Assembly (NCBI RefSeq): GCF_036588685.1
Contig: NC_086382.1
Coordinates: forward strand, 74,373,999 to 74,437,998
DNA from: Mytilus trossulus
Taxonomy: Eukaryota > Mollusca > Bivalvia > Mytilida > Mytilidae
Direction: 5' to 3'
Length of the DNA: 64,000 bases
Of this stretch, positions 23,520-33,507 are shown piece by piece (position 1 is the first letter of the stretch; each line of letters starts with the position of its first letter). The position numbers were made by a program, and so were the translations under genes. The notes below the pieces were generated by a model. The model ran no database searches and was not told the DNA's origin. It saw nothing but the letters and a program-made list of their open reading frames with translations.

Positions 23520-24200
23520 GATGTATGAAAAAAAGTAAAAATACAAAAATACTGAACTCCGAGGAAAATTCAAAAAGGAAAATCAAAAATCAAAAGTCCA
23601 AACACATCAAACAAATGGATAACAACTGTCATATTCCTGACTTGGTACAGGCATTTTCTAATGTAGAAAATGGTGGATTGAACCTGGTTCTATAGCTAGC
23701 TAAACCTCTCACTTGTATGACAATCGCATTAAATTCCATTACATTGTCAACAATGCATGAACAAAACAAACATACTCAAAGAGTAAAAATGTCAAAAATA
23801 GGGGTACAACAGTCAATATTGTGTTATCATCTTAATATCACTATAGTAAAAAACAACAAATGTAACGAAGAAGCACAAAAAGGCATACATCAAATTTAAC
23901 ATACTCATATTGCTTTTCTTATACGACTTAATTTATCTATGTAAAGTCTACCCGTGAAGGATAGAAGGTTTTCAGTTCTGGTGTAAAATTGTGCGCTTGA
24001 AATTCACACAGGTAATCATAAAAATAATTTTGTCGTTCAATTAACGGCATACATAAATGCAGAGTCACGTAAAGTAGATATAACAAAAAACATACTTAAC
24101 AGTAGAAGTAATAATAATAGATAAAATAATTCTGTGGTTCAAAGTATGACGGGATACATAAGTACAGTTTCACGTCAAATGTATGAAAGTATAACAGTAA
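23520..24200 (+). repeat. Large dispersed mussel repeat
   Basis: About 680 bp that I recognise as repetitive in mussels: aaaaatactgaactccgagg, tgacttggtacaggcatttt, atagctagctaaacctctca, then gtacaacagtcaatattgtg and ttctgtggttcaaagtatga. The short frame at 23717-23899 is a by-product of this repeat. Confidence 0.65.
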
Positions 24201-24397
24201 TTATTTTTCAGATCATTTCATTGGATGGACCTATTCTTCAATGTAGTAAATCCCCATGTATGATTGGAAATTTTGTTATGTATGGCCATGTTACATTGTG
24301 TAATTACAAATGACTTAAAAAAAAATAATTACATGTTTAGGAACATTCTTTAGATATCATAATATTGGAAAGTATTATATATATATATACCATGTAT

Positions 24398-24515
24398 ACA
24401 TGGGCTTTGCTCATTGTTAAAGGCGGTACTGTGACCTTAGTCCTATAGTCATAATTTGTTAATTTCTGTGTCATTTTGGTCTCTTGTTTCATTGGCAATC
24501 ATACTAGATCTTCTT
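24398..24515 (-). repeat. Dispersed mussel repeat (tgccaatgagacaa type)
   Basis: Contains gggctttgctcattgttaaa, tgtcattttggtctcttgtt and ttggcaatcatac. It has a small internal deletion relative to the copy at 12.1 kb. Confidence 0.75.
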
Positions 24516-25737
24516 TTTTATATAACATACCATGATCCTATTGAAGACTAAAACAGACCAGCTGCAATATAACATTTTTATTCCATTTCCATACTTCAGG
24601 ACTATGACGATCCAGCAACTTTCAGCAGCAGTACATGATGTAAATTAACTCATTCAAAATAATTAATTACAATTGCAAACTGTTTATTAAGAAGCAGTTT
24701 GACAACTGAATAACCATCTTGAGAATGATTTATGGTCAAGTTTATTTTCCATGTTTTCAGCACATCAATTCACATCTAATAATAATTTATGACAGAATTC
24801 TGTAAAACAAAAAAAGACAGAAAATTTAATTCATTCAATCATTAATGAAATTGAAAGTTGATATTGTGATACATAATTTTTGGTATATATATATCAAAAA
24901 TGTATTTGAGAACAAACTTAAGATATAAATGAAATAAATAGACAATAAACTAAAAGTCTATCCAGATACTTTTTTTGTCTTTATCATCATGATCATAAAT
25001 TTAAAGTATTATATCATACATTATACATACAATACATGTACCATAGGCTAAGATCTGTATGTTGAAACTCTAGAGCTGGTTCACAACCTATATCTGTAGT
25101 GCCATTCTCAGATTCATCTTCAGATGCTTGTAGTGGCTTTTTCTGTGTCACTGTCTGTGTGTTTTAAGAGTTCCCTCCACCGTGTAATTTGTTTGGCCCA
25201 GTCACAAATTGAAAGAAACATTGTCAGAATCTAGGGTTTTTCAGACTGGAGTCCAAACTACTGTTTGATCAGACACTAACCTGAAATTAAAGAGTTTTAT
25301 AATTGGTCTTCATTAATCCCATATAATTGTGTTACATTTTTATATGTAAATGTCCAAAAATAATTTGTTGAAAAGCTGATAATCATCCCAAAATTTGTAA
25401 TTTATATTGTTGACTATGTACATGTACGACAGGCAAAAATTTCCATAACAAGTTGTACAATAAGCTGTTTATGGGAACATGACAACTCAACCTTTTCCAA
25501 AATAAATAAAATTTGTAAGTTTACATGTACATGATGTAAAAGTATATATGTGCAATAACAAGCCATTAATGGCGCACTGACACAACAGTGTTTATCATTC
25601 CCCTTTCTTAACTTCTCTGCATCCACCTTTGTTAAATTTACCAACCTTAGTCTTGATTTGAGTTTTCAGAATGGAGTGTATATATAGTTACAATGTACAC
25701 ATATGAATTGAGAGAGATTTTAACTTCTATGTAATTT
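24516..25737. other. No convincing gene
   Basis: AT-rich DNA. Around 25085-25160 on the minus strand a short frame (ASEDESENGTTDIGCEP) has mild coding character, but no defensible splice sites or length. Confidence 0.45.
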
Positions 25738-25773
25738 TAGCTCTTGTGGAGAGTTGTCTCATTGGCAATCATA
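25738..25773 (-). repeat. Fragment of the tgccaatgagacaa-type mussel repeat
   Basis: Only the end segment (ctcttgtggagagttgtctc then attggcaatcat) is present. Confidence 0.65.
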
Positions 25774-25984
25774 TTTTTATAGCGAATCACTGAGCATGTC
25801 TGGAGCCCCCTCCCCATAGGTAAGTCAGCAGGACCTGCACACAAACCTGAATTTAGTTACTAAGCTATTTTTACTTGTTCTACTTGTATTTTTTATCTAT
25901 CTGATGAGTTAAGCCTTTTTCAACTGATTTATATAGATTGATCTTATGTTGTACTGTCACATGACTGTTATACCACTGTCCCAG

Positions 25985-26060
25985 GTTAAGGAGAGGGTTG
26001 GGATCCAGCTAACATGTTTAACCCCGCCACATAATTTGTGTATGTGCCTGTGTACTGTGT
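25985..26060 (+). repeat. Dispersed repeat (taaccccgccac type)
   Basis: The block acatgtttaaccccgccaca then tgtatgtgcctgtg recurs in the same orientation at 52.3 kb. It overlaps the broken end of the reverse-transcriptase remnant. Confidence 0.55.
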
Positions 26061-26473
26061 TCTAGATATTCCGGTAAGTCATTTATAAAGATAAAAAACA
26101 GTATTGGGCCCAATACTGTTCCTTGTGGTTCACCAAATGTTACTGGTACAGAGGTGAAGAAAATGCCATTAATGACTACTGTTTGTATTCTGTCCTGTAA
26201 AAATGCCTGAATCCAATTAAGTGTGTTATTTTCAATACCATAGAATTTGAGTTTGTAAAGGAGGTGACGATGTGAAACTTTGTCGAACGCTTTAGCGAAG
26301 TCCATTATGATTAAGTCAATTTGTGTGTTACTATTATTTGATTTTGATCGTGCTAGTTCGTGAATGAAGTCTATTAATTGTGTTTCACATGACCTTGATT
26401 TTCTGAAGCCAGACTGAAGATCATATAATATGTGATGTTTTTCAAGGTGAGACATGATGTTACTTGTAATAAT

Positions 26474-26608
26474 TAGTGGCAGATCTAGAAATTTTCATTA
26501 GTGGTGGCCCACTGACTGACCTAAGAGGGGGCCCACTCCAGTGATCCCTATATATGCAACCAAATTTTTTCCCCAAAAGGGGGGGCCCGGCCCCCTGCCC
26601 CCCTCTGA
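26474..26608 (+). mobile_element. MITE of the tggcggatcc family, truncated copy
   Basis: Starts agtggcagatctagaaattt and continues with gcccactgactgacctaaga and ccaaattttttccccaaaag. Two other copies are at 43127-43266 and 57791-57953. Here the right terminal repeat is missing or very diverged. Confidence 0.6.
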
Positions 26609-26621
26609 TAAATATATGTTC

Positions 26622-26911
26622 CATTAGCTTGCAACATATGCAGGTTAAAGATATTGGCCTGTAGTTTACGGGTTTGTATTTTTCCCCCTTTTTGAAAGCT
26701 GGGGCTACATTATCATGTTGGCATCTAATTTAGTAATACCTGCTTCAGTGATTGTTATTTTTGGCATTTTAATGGGTGGGGGCTTGTACCTTTGTCTGGG
26801 ATGCTCCATGAGCTTGCAACGTATGCAGGTTAAAGATATTGGCCTGTAGTTTACAGGTTTGTATTTTTCCACCATTTCGAAGTCTGGGGCTACATTAGCA
26901 TGTTTCCACTT
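26622..26911 (-). repeat. Direct duplication inside the reverse-transcriptase remnant
   Basis: About 100 bp (agcttgcaacatatgcaggt, ttggcctgtagtttacgggt, ctggggctacatta) at 26622-26722 recurs at 26809-26911 in the same orientation. It encodes the ANVAP..CKLMEH segment, so part of the reverse transcriptase is present twice with an upstream segment between the copies. Confidence 0.7.
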
Positions 26912-26960
26912 CTGAAAATTATAGGTCATTAGGTGTATCTCCAGTTTCAAGTGACTTTTA

Positions 26961-27245
26961 AAATGGGCTATTCCAGAATTAGTCTGTCCCCCCCCTATGG
27001 AAGACATTGGAATTCCAGATTTTTTTCCCTTTATTTTTTCTAAAATTCCAAACAAATTTTCCATCTGGACAAAAAAATCCAAACTTTTTGTCTCTTGGTG
27101 CACAAGAAATTCCATGTAATTTTCAAAGGGTCGAATAATTTCCAGAAATTTTTTACTGATATTCATTAAGATTTTCCAGAACAGAAATATTTGGTGACCC
27201 ATTATTTCCAGGTATATTACACAAGAGTATTGATCAATTCCCCAT
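26961..27245 (+). repeat. Repeat with tgggctattccag end, copy A
   Basis: Begins tgggctattccagaattagt, then a C-run and ctatggaagaca. The remainder is rich in attccag. The same ~47 bp end occurs inverted at 32424-32470. Confidence 0.6.
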
Positions 27246-28897
27246 GTACATGTATAAACATGAAAAGACTTCAAAATAATGGGGGAGGGGCAAAGATCTG
27301 ACACTGTCAGCAATAGTAGTTAAGAGAGCAGGAGCATTCAAAATATTGTACTGTTTTCAATTACGGTAGCTATTACACTGATAAAATTTAAATAAACCAT
27401 GCATATGCCTCTTTTGGGGGATACCGTATATAATATTCATACATGTAGATATTTTGTATTGTACATATGTATTCGTTCCATGATATCATCCATATATATA
27501 TGTTTTATCTATATTTTTTTTTTTTTTATAGAGACATACATTTTTTAACTTAGAAATATTACCAGTATACGTTGACATTTATAGTACGTAGGGGCCAACT
27601 TGAAATATGAGGAAGACCCATAGTGAAGGGGAAAGAGGGAGGGGGAGAAGTACAGACTTTCAATAGTATAAGTTCAAACTCTTAGTCGTTCTGGGCATGT
27701 AAATGTTGAAAATATGCTGCACAGCTGTATGTTTTGACTTTTGAATAAAATAGGTTTGCATATTTACAACTTTTCATTCTAGGATATAATGTATTACAAA
27801 ACTTCATAGTTAAAGTGGCACAGTTTTAGCTGTAAAGAGGTTTCCAAAGGGAAATTTCAATATCTTTGTTTTATTTACAGAAGTGCATTCTATAATTTTT
27901 ATCTTGTTTCATGTATACAAAACTGTTGAATGTAAATCAGGTGCAAATTTCCAAATGATTGGATTAACAGCATCTATGACTCAGAATCAGTAGGAAAATT
28001 CTATCACAAGGGAAGACAAAAACAGAAAAATTTGGTTTGACAAAATTTTTGATGCCTTAATGACAGTTTTTAACATACATGTATATATTAAAAGTAATTA
28101 TTAATACTGACATCTCATTAGTTTCACAGACTTGTGATATTATTTAGAAGATGATAATTTGACCTAATATATATTTAGAATTTAATCTGTATTTTTCATC
28201 ATTAATTAACACCAATTTCTCCTAAATTTAAGAATGAAATTTAGTGTTTGTCCTAGGCTTATAACATATAAACAAATGGCAGATTTTGGGTTAATTCAGC
28301 TCAATAGCCAGAACATTTACCAATTTAACAGATAATTGATACATCCTTTATTCAAACACACTTGTTTGTCTTCACAGCAGGAAATCCTCTATAATTACCA
28401 CAATATTGTAGATGAATGACCAGAAATGACCAGCTGGGTACTATGCATTGCAAAATACTGTTACACATAAATAGATTGTTTTCAGAATCTGTGGCCAACT
28501 GTCTACTGACTTTTGATTTTACACACAGAAGATCTCCCCCTTTTTTTTTTAATTAATGCAAGGCAATGTGAACTTTTACTGATAAATTGATAATTTGTGT
28601 TCAAGTGTTTTATTCTCATATGAAAGTATATACATGTGTACAAATATAACTAAGATAAGAAAAATAAATATATTTAATAAGAAATAAATATCATGAATAT
28701 ATTTAATAAGAAATGACTGATGTTTTAAGAATTAACCTATTTTCAAAAATATTTTTATTGTGAACTGGAATGAAACTTAAGATGATAATGAATGCAATGT
28801 TCTCCTACCGATTGAATAATCTGAAAATGTATTTTCTTAACAATGATGTCTAAAATTTGACATGAATTTTGAAATTTTAAAGTTTATAAATATAGAT
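27246..28897. other. No gene seen
   Basis: AT-rich DNA. The only structure is a small direct repeat near 28661-28715 (atatatttaataagaaat twice). Confidence 0.6.
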
Positions 28898-29050
28898 TCT
28901 ACCACTGCATCGAGTGTGATACGATATTTATCCACTTGAGACAGTTAAATTTTCACATTTAAAACGCAAGGCTTGCCGATCGTTTTAAATATTTAAAATT
29001 TAACTGTCGAGAGTGGATAAATATCGTATTACTAGAGGTTTGGTGGTGGA
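28898..29050. repeat. Long imperfect palindrome
   Basis: Arms of about 70 bp: the left contains tacgatatttatccact and cagttaaatttt, the right contains the complements aaatttaactgtc and agtggataaatatcgta. The centre is cgcaaggcttgccgatcg. Confidence 0.8.
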
Positions 29051-31752
29051 ATCTGTTTCTCTAATGATTTTTAAACAATATGCAGGCAAACTTATTGCTT
29101 GCTTCTTTGCGACTGATCTGCAAAAAGATGTGTTCTTTCTATGTGACGTCATCAGGCATGGCCGCCTTTATTCATGCCGTCACAATAGGAAATTCAGAGG
29201 AAAACAAGACAATTCGACGTCATAATCGGATTTTAACCAATGAAGAACTGAGATCAAACGAACCACACGTTGATTAAATTTTTTTATACAATGGGTGCAG
29301 AAAGGGATAAATTGACTAAATTAGAGAAAAAATCATTACACATAACAAACTGACATTCTTAATAAGACATACTGTTTCACAATTTACTATTTGTCAAGCC
29401 TGAAACTAGGGTTGCCATAGCCATTCTCTCTAGTGTCATCAACTTTTAAATTAATTTTTGGTTAAAAAAAAAAAAAAAAAAAGATTTGTTAAATTTTAGT
29501 TATCTGACAGACGCTTCTTCTATACAAAGACAGCATTAAAAGATTTTTTTATTCTTTTTCAATATTTCATTGATATAATGGACTAATTTTTTTTGCAGTA
29601 TAAACATATTTTGTTTACAAAACTTTGAAATTTTCAAAAACTAATGATTTTTTATTGCAGGAATAGAATACCTTAGCTGTTAGCTGTATTTGGCAAAATC
29701 TCTTTGATATTTTGGGTCCCAAATGCTCAACTTAATACATTTTTTAGGCATTCAGAGGCAGATTTAGAGGGGGGCTAGCTGTGTTTTACTGATGATTACA
29801 TTTTTGTTCATTAAGCATTTAGATACATGTACAACCTTCCTCCTTAAACCTTCAAGGAATTTCAGGAAACTGTTTCTTCATTCTTGATAATTACCTGACG
29901 TGTAGAGTAAAATTAAGATTTTCAACCCATTCTTCCATAATTCACTAAGAAATATTATATAACAGTCAACATTTAGGTAAGTGAAAGATTTTGAATTACT
30001 TTTGTCAAACTTTTGTGGAATTTTAACTTACAAAACCTAGACAGAAGCTTTCTCATAATCAGAAGATAGAACCCTGAACAAATTTTGATTAATTTTTAAA
30101 ATAAAGATAAAAACATATCTTGCAATGATTAAATTGAAGAGATATGCAGATGGGGATCTACAGAGCTACCACTAATCAAATAAGCAACATTTTAATTCAA
30201 AAAGTCACAATTTTGTAGTCGAAAAGATAAATTAAGAGTACAAGTTAAACGTTCAATTATCATTTTCTGTAATCAGGGATAATTTCATAGAAATTGATCA
30301 AATATCCACATATTTGGTGCAAATCATGTTTCTGGCATTTCATTGATACTCAGTGCTATGTAGCAATGTTTATTTTCTCCCAGAATTGTGTTTAAAATTA
30401 AGGGGAAACCTTCATTAGAGACTAGTGACCCCTTTGGTTTTTTTGGGGTTTTTCTTTCATGTTTCTTATTACTGTTTAAAGTTTATTAATATCTTTTTTT
30501 ATTTATCAAAAATATATATAATTTGAAATTTAAAATTTGATTTTTAGATTTTCTAACTATTTCAATAAATGTTGAATTCAGTGTTTCATGAAAAGAATTT
30601 TGTCTTCAGAATATCAGTTTACATGTGTGGTTTACATGATGATGGTCTTTAATTAGTTCTGCACAGTGAGAAATTTTGTAGGAACTGTGATGTTTATACA
30701 AATAATTTTATAGCTCATTTCACTAATTCAGCAATGTTCTATTTCTTTTGAATCCTATTGATAGGTTTTTATGGGATTGGACACCTATTGTAGAATCTGT
30801 TTTAAAAAGATGCTAGTATTACCTGAATTCTTTTTGAAGTTTTTTCTGCTTGAGAAGGATAAGTAAAGAATGATACATTGTAAACATAGATCTGTTTTTA
30901 ACTTTGTTCTTTTTCTTTAAAAAATGGGTGGTTTGATTTTTTTTATGAAGATATTGGAATTTTTCAGTAAGACATTATTCTTTCAAAAGCATTTCATATC
31001 TAAAACACCAGTATTTTTCAAAGTGTTCATCTTTGAAGGTTTATGGAATGATTATTGCATTCATAATTGAACTTCAGCAATTAAGTCGTGTTGTTTAATC
31101 ATTTGCATTTTCAAACAGGAACTCTAATTTCATTTACTATTTATTTAGTGGTAGGGATGAGCTGCTGAAAAGTTTATCATGGTCATTATTTCAAGCTTCA
31201 TTAAATATGATCAAATCTGGAAATTTAGATGAAGGTCAAGTTTTCAACTTGCCTGTTTATATCACAAGTGTCTGAAGAATCTTTTGATGTGGTAAATTTA
31301 AACAATGTGTAAATGTATCCAATATATTATAATACAATAGTGGTCAAATCAATTATCTCTCCTAACATTTTTCCCATATGCATTCTTAACAGCTATAATT
31401 TGCTGTTTGTGCTTTTGATCCCATTATTTTGACACTTTCACCTACAAATGTAATTAGCATTAAAAGTATGTAATAATGAAAACTACATATTTTTAATTTC
31501 ACACTTTGAGAGTGTTGACCTCAAGAGAAATAGGTTTAACAACTTGTGAAAATTGAATTTTGCTTGATATCAACTCTTGTTTTTCAATTTAATTACTATA
31601 AATGAACTTGCTACAGGCTCGTTTATTATTATTTTTGAAAATAAATAACTCCAGTTGATCCTAGGCTCACACAGCATAGTAAGCTAGAATGGGCCTAAAA
31701 ATGACCTGTGTAAAACAATACATTGTTTTCAAAATTCCAATAGGGAACACAC
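29051..31752. other. No gene seen
   Basis: AT-rich DNA with a 19 nt A-run at 29464-29482. A plus-strand frame at 29013-29277 follows the palindrome but has no recognisable domain. Confidence 0.55.
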
Positions 31753-31818
31753 TTTATATAATTGTATCAATAAAGCTGAAACGTCTCAAAAAATTGGTTT
31801 ATTGATACAATTATAAAA
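31753..31818. repeat. Short palindrome
   Basis: Arms tttatataattgtatcaata and tattgatacaattataaaa, with about a 23 bp spacer. Confidence 0.75.
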
Positions 31819-32194
31819 CAATACAGACAAAAAAAAACAATGGCCAAAAATTGAAATTGATATACATGTACAAAACATTAAATGAAAAACAAATATGAAA
31901 TATAGTAAAAGTGACAACCACTAAAATTACAGGCTTCTGACTTGGGACAGATATATAGAGAAAATATATACAGCGAGGTTACAAGAACGCATGTGCTAGA
32001 TTGAAATTCTACTGGCATAGTGGTGTTTTTGTCAAGCCATTAACAAGCCTTTTTAAACACTGGTAAACATGTTAGCTAGCAGTTCTTGTAGTCAAGGATT
32101 TGTTTGTCCTGAAACTTTCAAACACAGTTTCTTTTCTTTTGGTTACGGTTGCATATAATATGTTACTTATAATTACTTAGTATAAAATTCCAGT

Positions 32195-32470
32195 TTTTTT
32201 GGCTCATTTAGAAAGAAACCGATAAATTCCAGACAAAAAAAAATTAACTGATGTCTTCCATAGGCATTGTTTCTAATATTTACAGTTAAATTTCCAGACA
32301 AATTGACAGCAGTATGAAAAAAAATCCAGTACATTTAAGTTTTATAACGTGTTTAAAATCTGGAATTCCAGAACATTTTGGTAATGGTGAAAAAAATTTC
32401 CATGGATTTTTTTTTTTACATCTTATGTCTTCCATAGGGGGGGGACAGAATATTTCTGGAATAGCCCAAT
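32195..32470 (-). repeat. Repeat with tgggctattccag end, copy B
   Basis: Reverse-oriented partner of 26961-27245. It ends gacagaatatttctggaata followed by gcccaat, and its interior is also rich in ttccaga words. Confidence 0.6.
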
Positions 32471-32744
32471 GTTAAATTAAGTAAGAAAATTTACTTAAAA
32501 ACTCTTTCCGTTGCCCGTAGGAAGCATGACTATACAATCTCTGTGCTTCAAAATACATGCAAACTTTGACTTTGCTCACAATTTAGCCCTTAAACTTTGT
32601 GATGAGGCAAAATATCTGTTTATTCGTTTTCCAAATCCTCTTTCATCCTTCGTCGCCATCTTCAAACATTCTTTTGAAGCCCTTTCATTAGGACGATTTT
32701 GATTGGTCAATATAAATACTTTCTAGGGTCAAAAAAAGGTTACA

Positions 32745-32870
32745 AAAGTGAAACTACATATTGATAGTTGTTAGATCTCATATGCAGTATAACGTAATCA
32801 GAGATCAACATTTCAATTAGATTGTCACATCTTCATATTATGAAAAAGGGACTTATTTAGGTTGTTGCCT
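32745..32870 (+). repeat. Dispersed repeat shared with 20.64 kb (inverted)
   Basis: gtgaaactacatattgatag through caacatttcaattagattgt matches the reverse complement of 20640-20765 almost base for base over about 90 bp. It lies just downstream of the truncated CXC gene. Confidence 0.75.
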
Positions 32871-32971
32871 TCTTGAAATATAGAAAATATAAATGACAAT
32901 AATATTTAATATTTGTTTCAACTTGAGTCAAACATAAGTTCATCAGCTGCTAAATTAATGTCACCATGCAT

Positions 32972-33371
32972 TGAATAGACCACTTTCGAGTTCATCCGTC
33001 ACCGGAAAAAACTCGTCAATTATACGCGCCTTTATCACCGCCATTTGTGCGTTTAGGGGCGTCGTCACTTCCTTCCAATGTTGAGCGAGTGGTTGGAAAA
33101 CTATAATTCTATATTGTACGAATTATTCGGCAAATTGAATTCTCAAAATTGACAATCAACACTGCTGTCATTAGGGAATTGTCAGTAAGTACCTACAGAG
33201 CAACCATTATTTCTAGTTTATCCTGCACAAAGACGATCACTAAGACGCTTGATGAACGTAAATAGTGCAGGGATACAGGTGAGCCCCTCTATCTGGTAAA
33301 TGACGTCATAAAGGCGTGCATAATTGACGAGTTTTTGCCGGTGACGGATGAACTCGAAAGTGGTCTATTCA
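32972..33371 (+). mobile_element. 400 bp MITE inserted in the CXC tail
   Basis: Near-perfect ~60 bp TIRs start tgaatagaccactttcgagt and end in the complement, with gttcatccgtcacc / ggtgacggatgaac inside. The interior contains gcgtttaggggcgtcgtcac and a tgacgtca site. A second copy lies at 42604-42995 in reverse orientation. It begins immediately after a cysteine codon of the CXC tail, so it interrupts the coding frame. Confidence 0.85.
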
Positions 33372-33372
33372 T

Positions 33373-33507
33373 ACAGCTCTGTCCACGACATTCGCCACAC
33401 GAAATGTTACATTCTAAACCATGTTTTCTACATGTGCAGCGACGAGTATCACAATTAGTCTTGCAGTTGCAACGTATAATTGAAAGGAGTCTTTGTGGAG
33501 CGGCTTG
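33373..33507 (-). CDS. Cysteine-rich CXC tail after an in-frame UAG
   Basis: Directly after the UAG at 33508-33510 the same frame stays open for 45 codons. It reads AAPQRLLSIIRCNCKTNCDT, then CTCRKHGLECNISCGECRGQ and SC: nine cysteines in C-x-C, C-x3-C and C-x2-C spacing, typical of a zinc-binding CXC module. In related proteins that I remember, this module is continuous with the preceding DPSDFGW..LMPIKT block, so the UAG interrupts one conserved unit. The MITE at 32972-33371 removes whatever followed. Translation of this part would need stop readthrough, so it may simply be decayed. Confidence 0.65.

Larger units (their letters stand above)
26018..26990 (-). pseudogene. Rearranged non-LTR retrotransposon reverse transcriptase
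   Basis: A minus-strand frame of 145 codons (26018-26455) covers fingers to palm: DLQSGFRKSRSCETQLIDFI, the catalytic aspartate motif MDFAKAFDKVSHRHLLYKLK, and GEPQGTVLGPILFFIFINDL. It then breaks before the FADD box. The preceding N-terminal block (YNFQKWKHANVAP, KPVNYRPISLTCIRCKLMEH) lies at 26800-26950 and is partly duplicated. A MITE at 26474-26608 separates the two parts. The signatures fit a Jockey/CR1-like LINE. It is dead because of the insertion, the duplication and the loss of the catalytic box. Confidence 0.8.

Noticed and set aside
25085..25240. Exon-like minus-strand stretch (ASEDESENGTTDIGCEP)
   Set aside because: Mild coding character but interrupted upstream, no matching splice pair and no recognised family.
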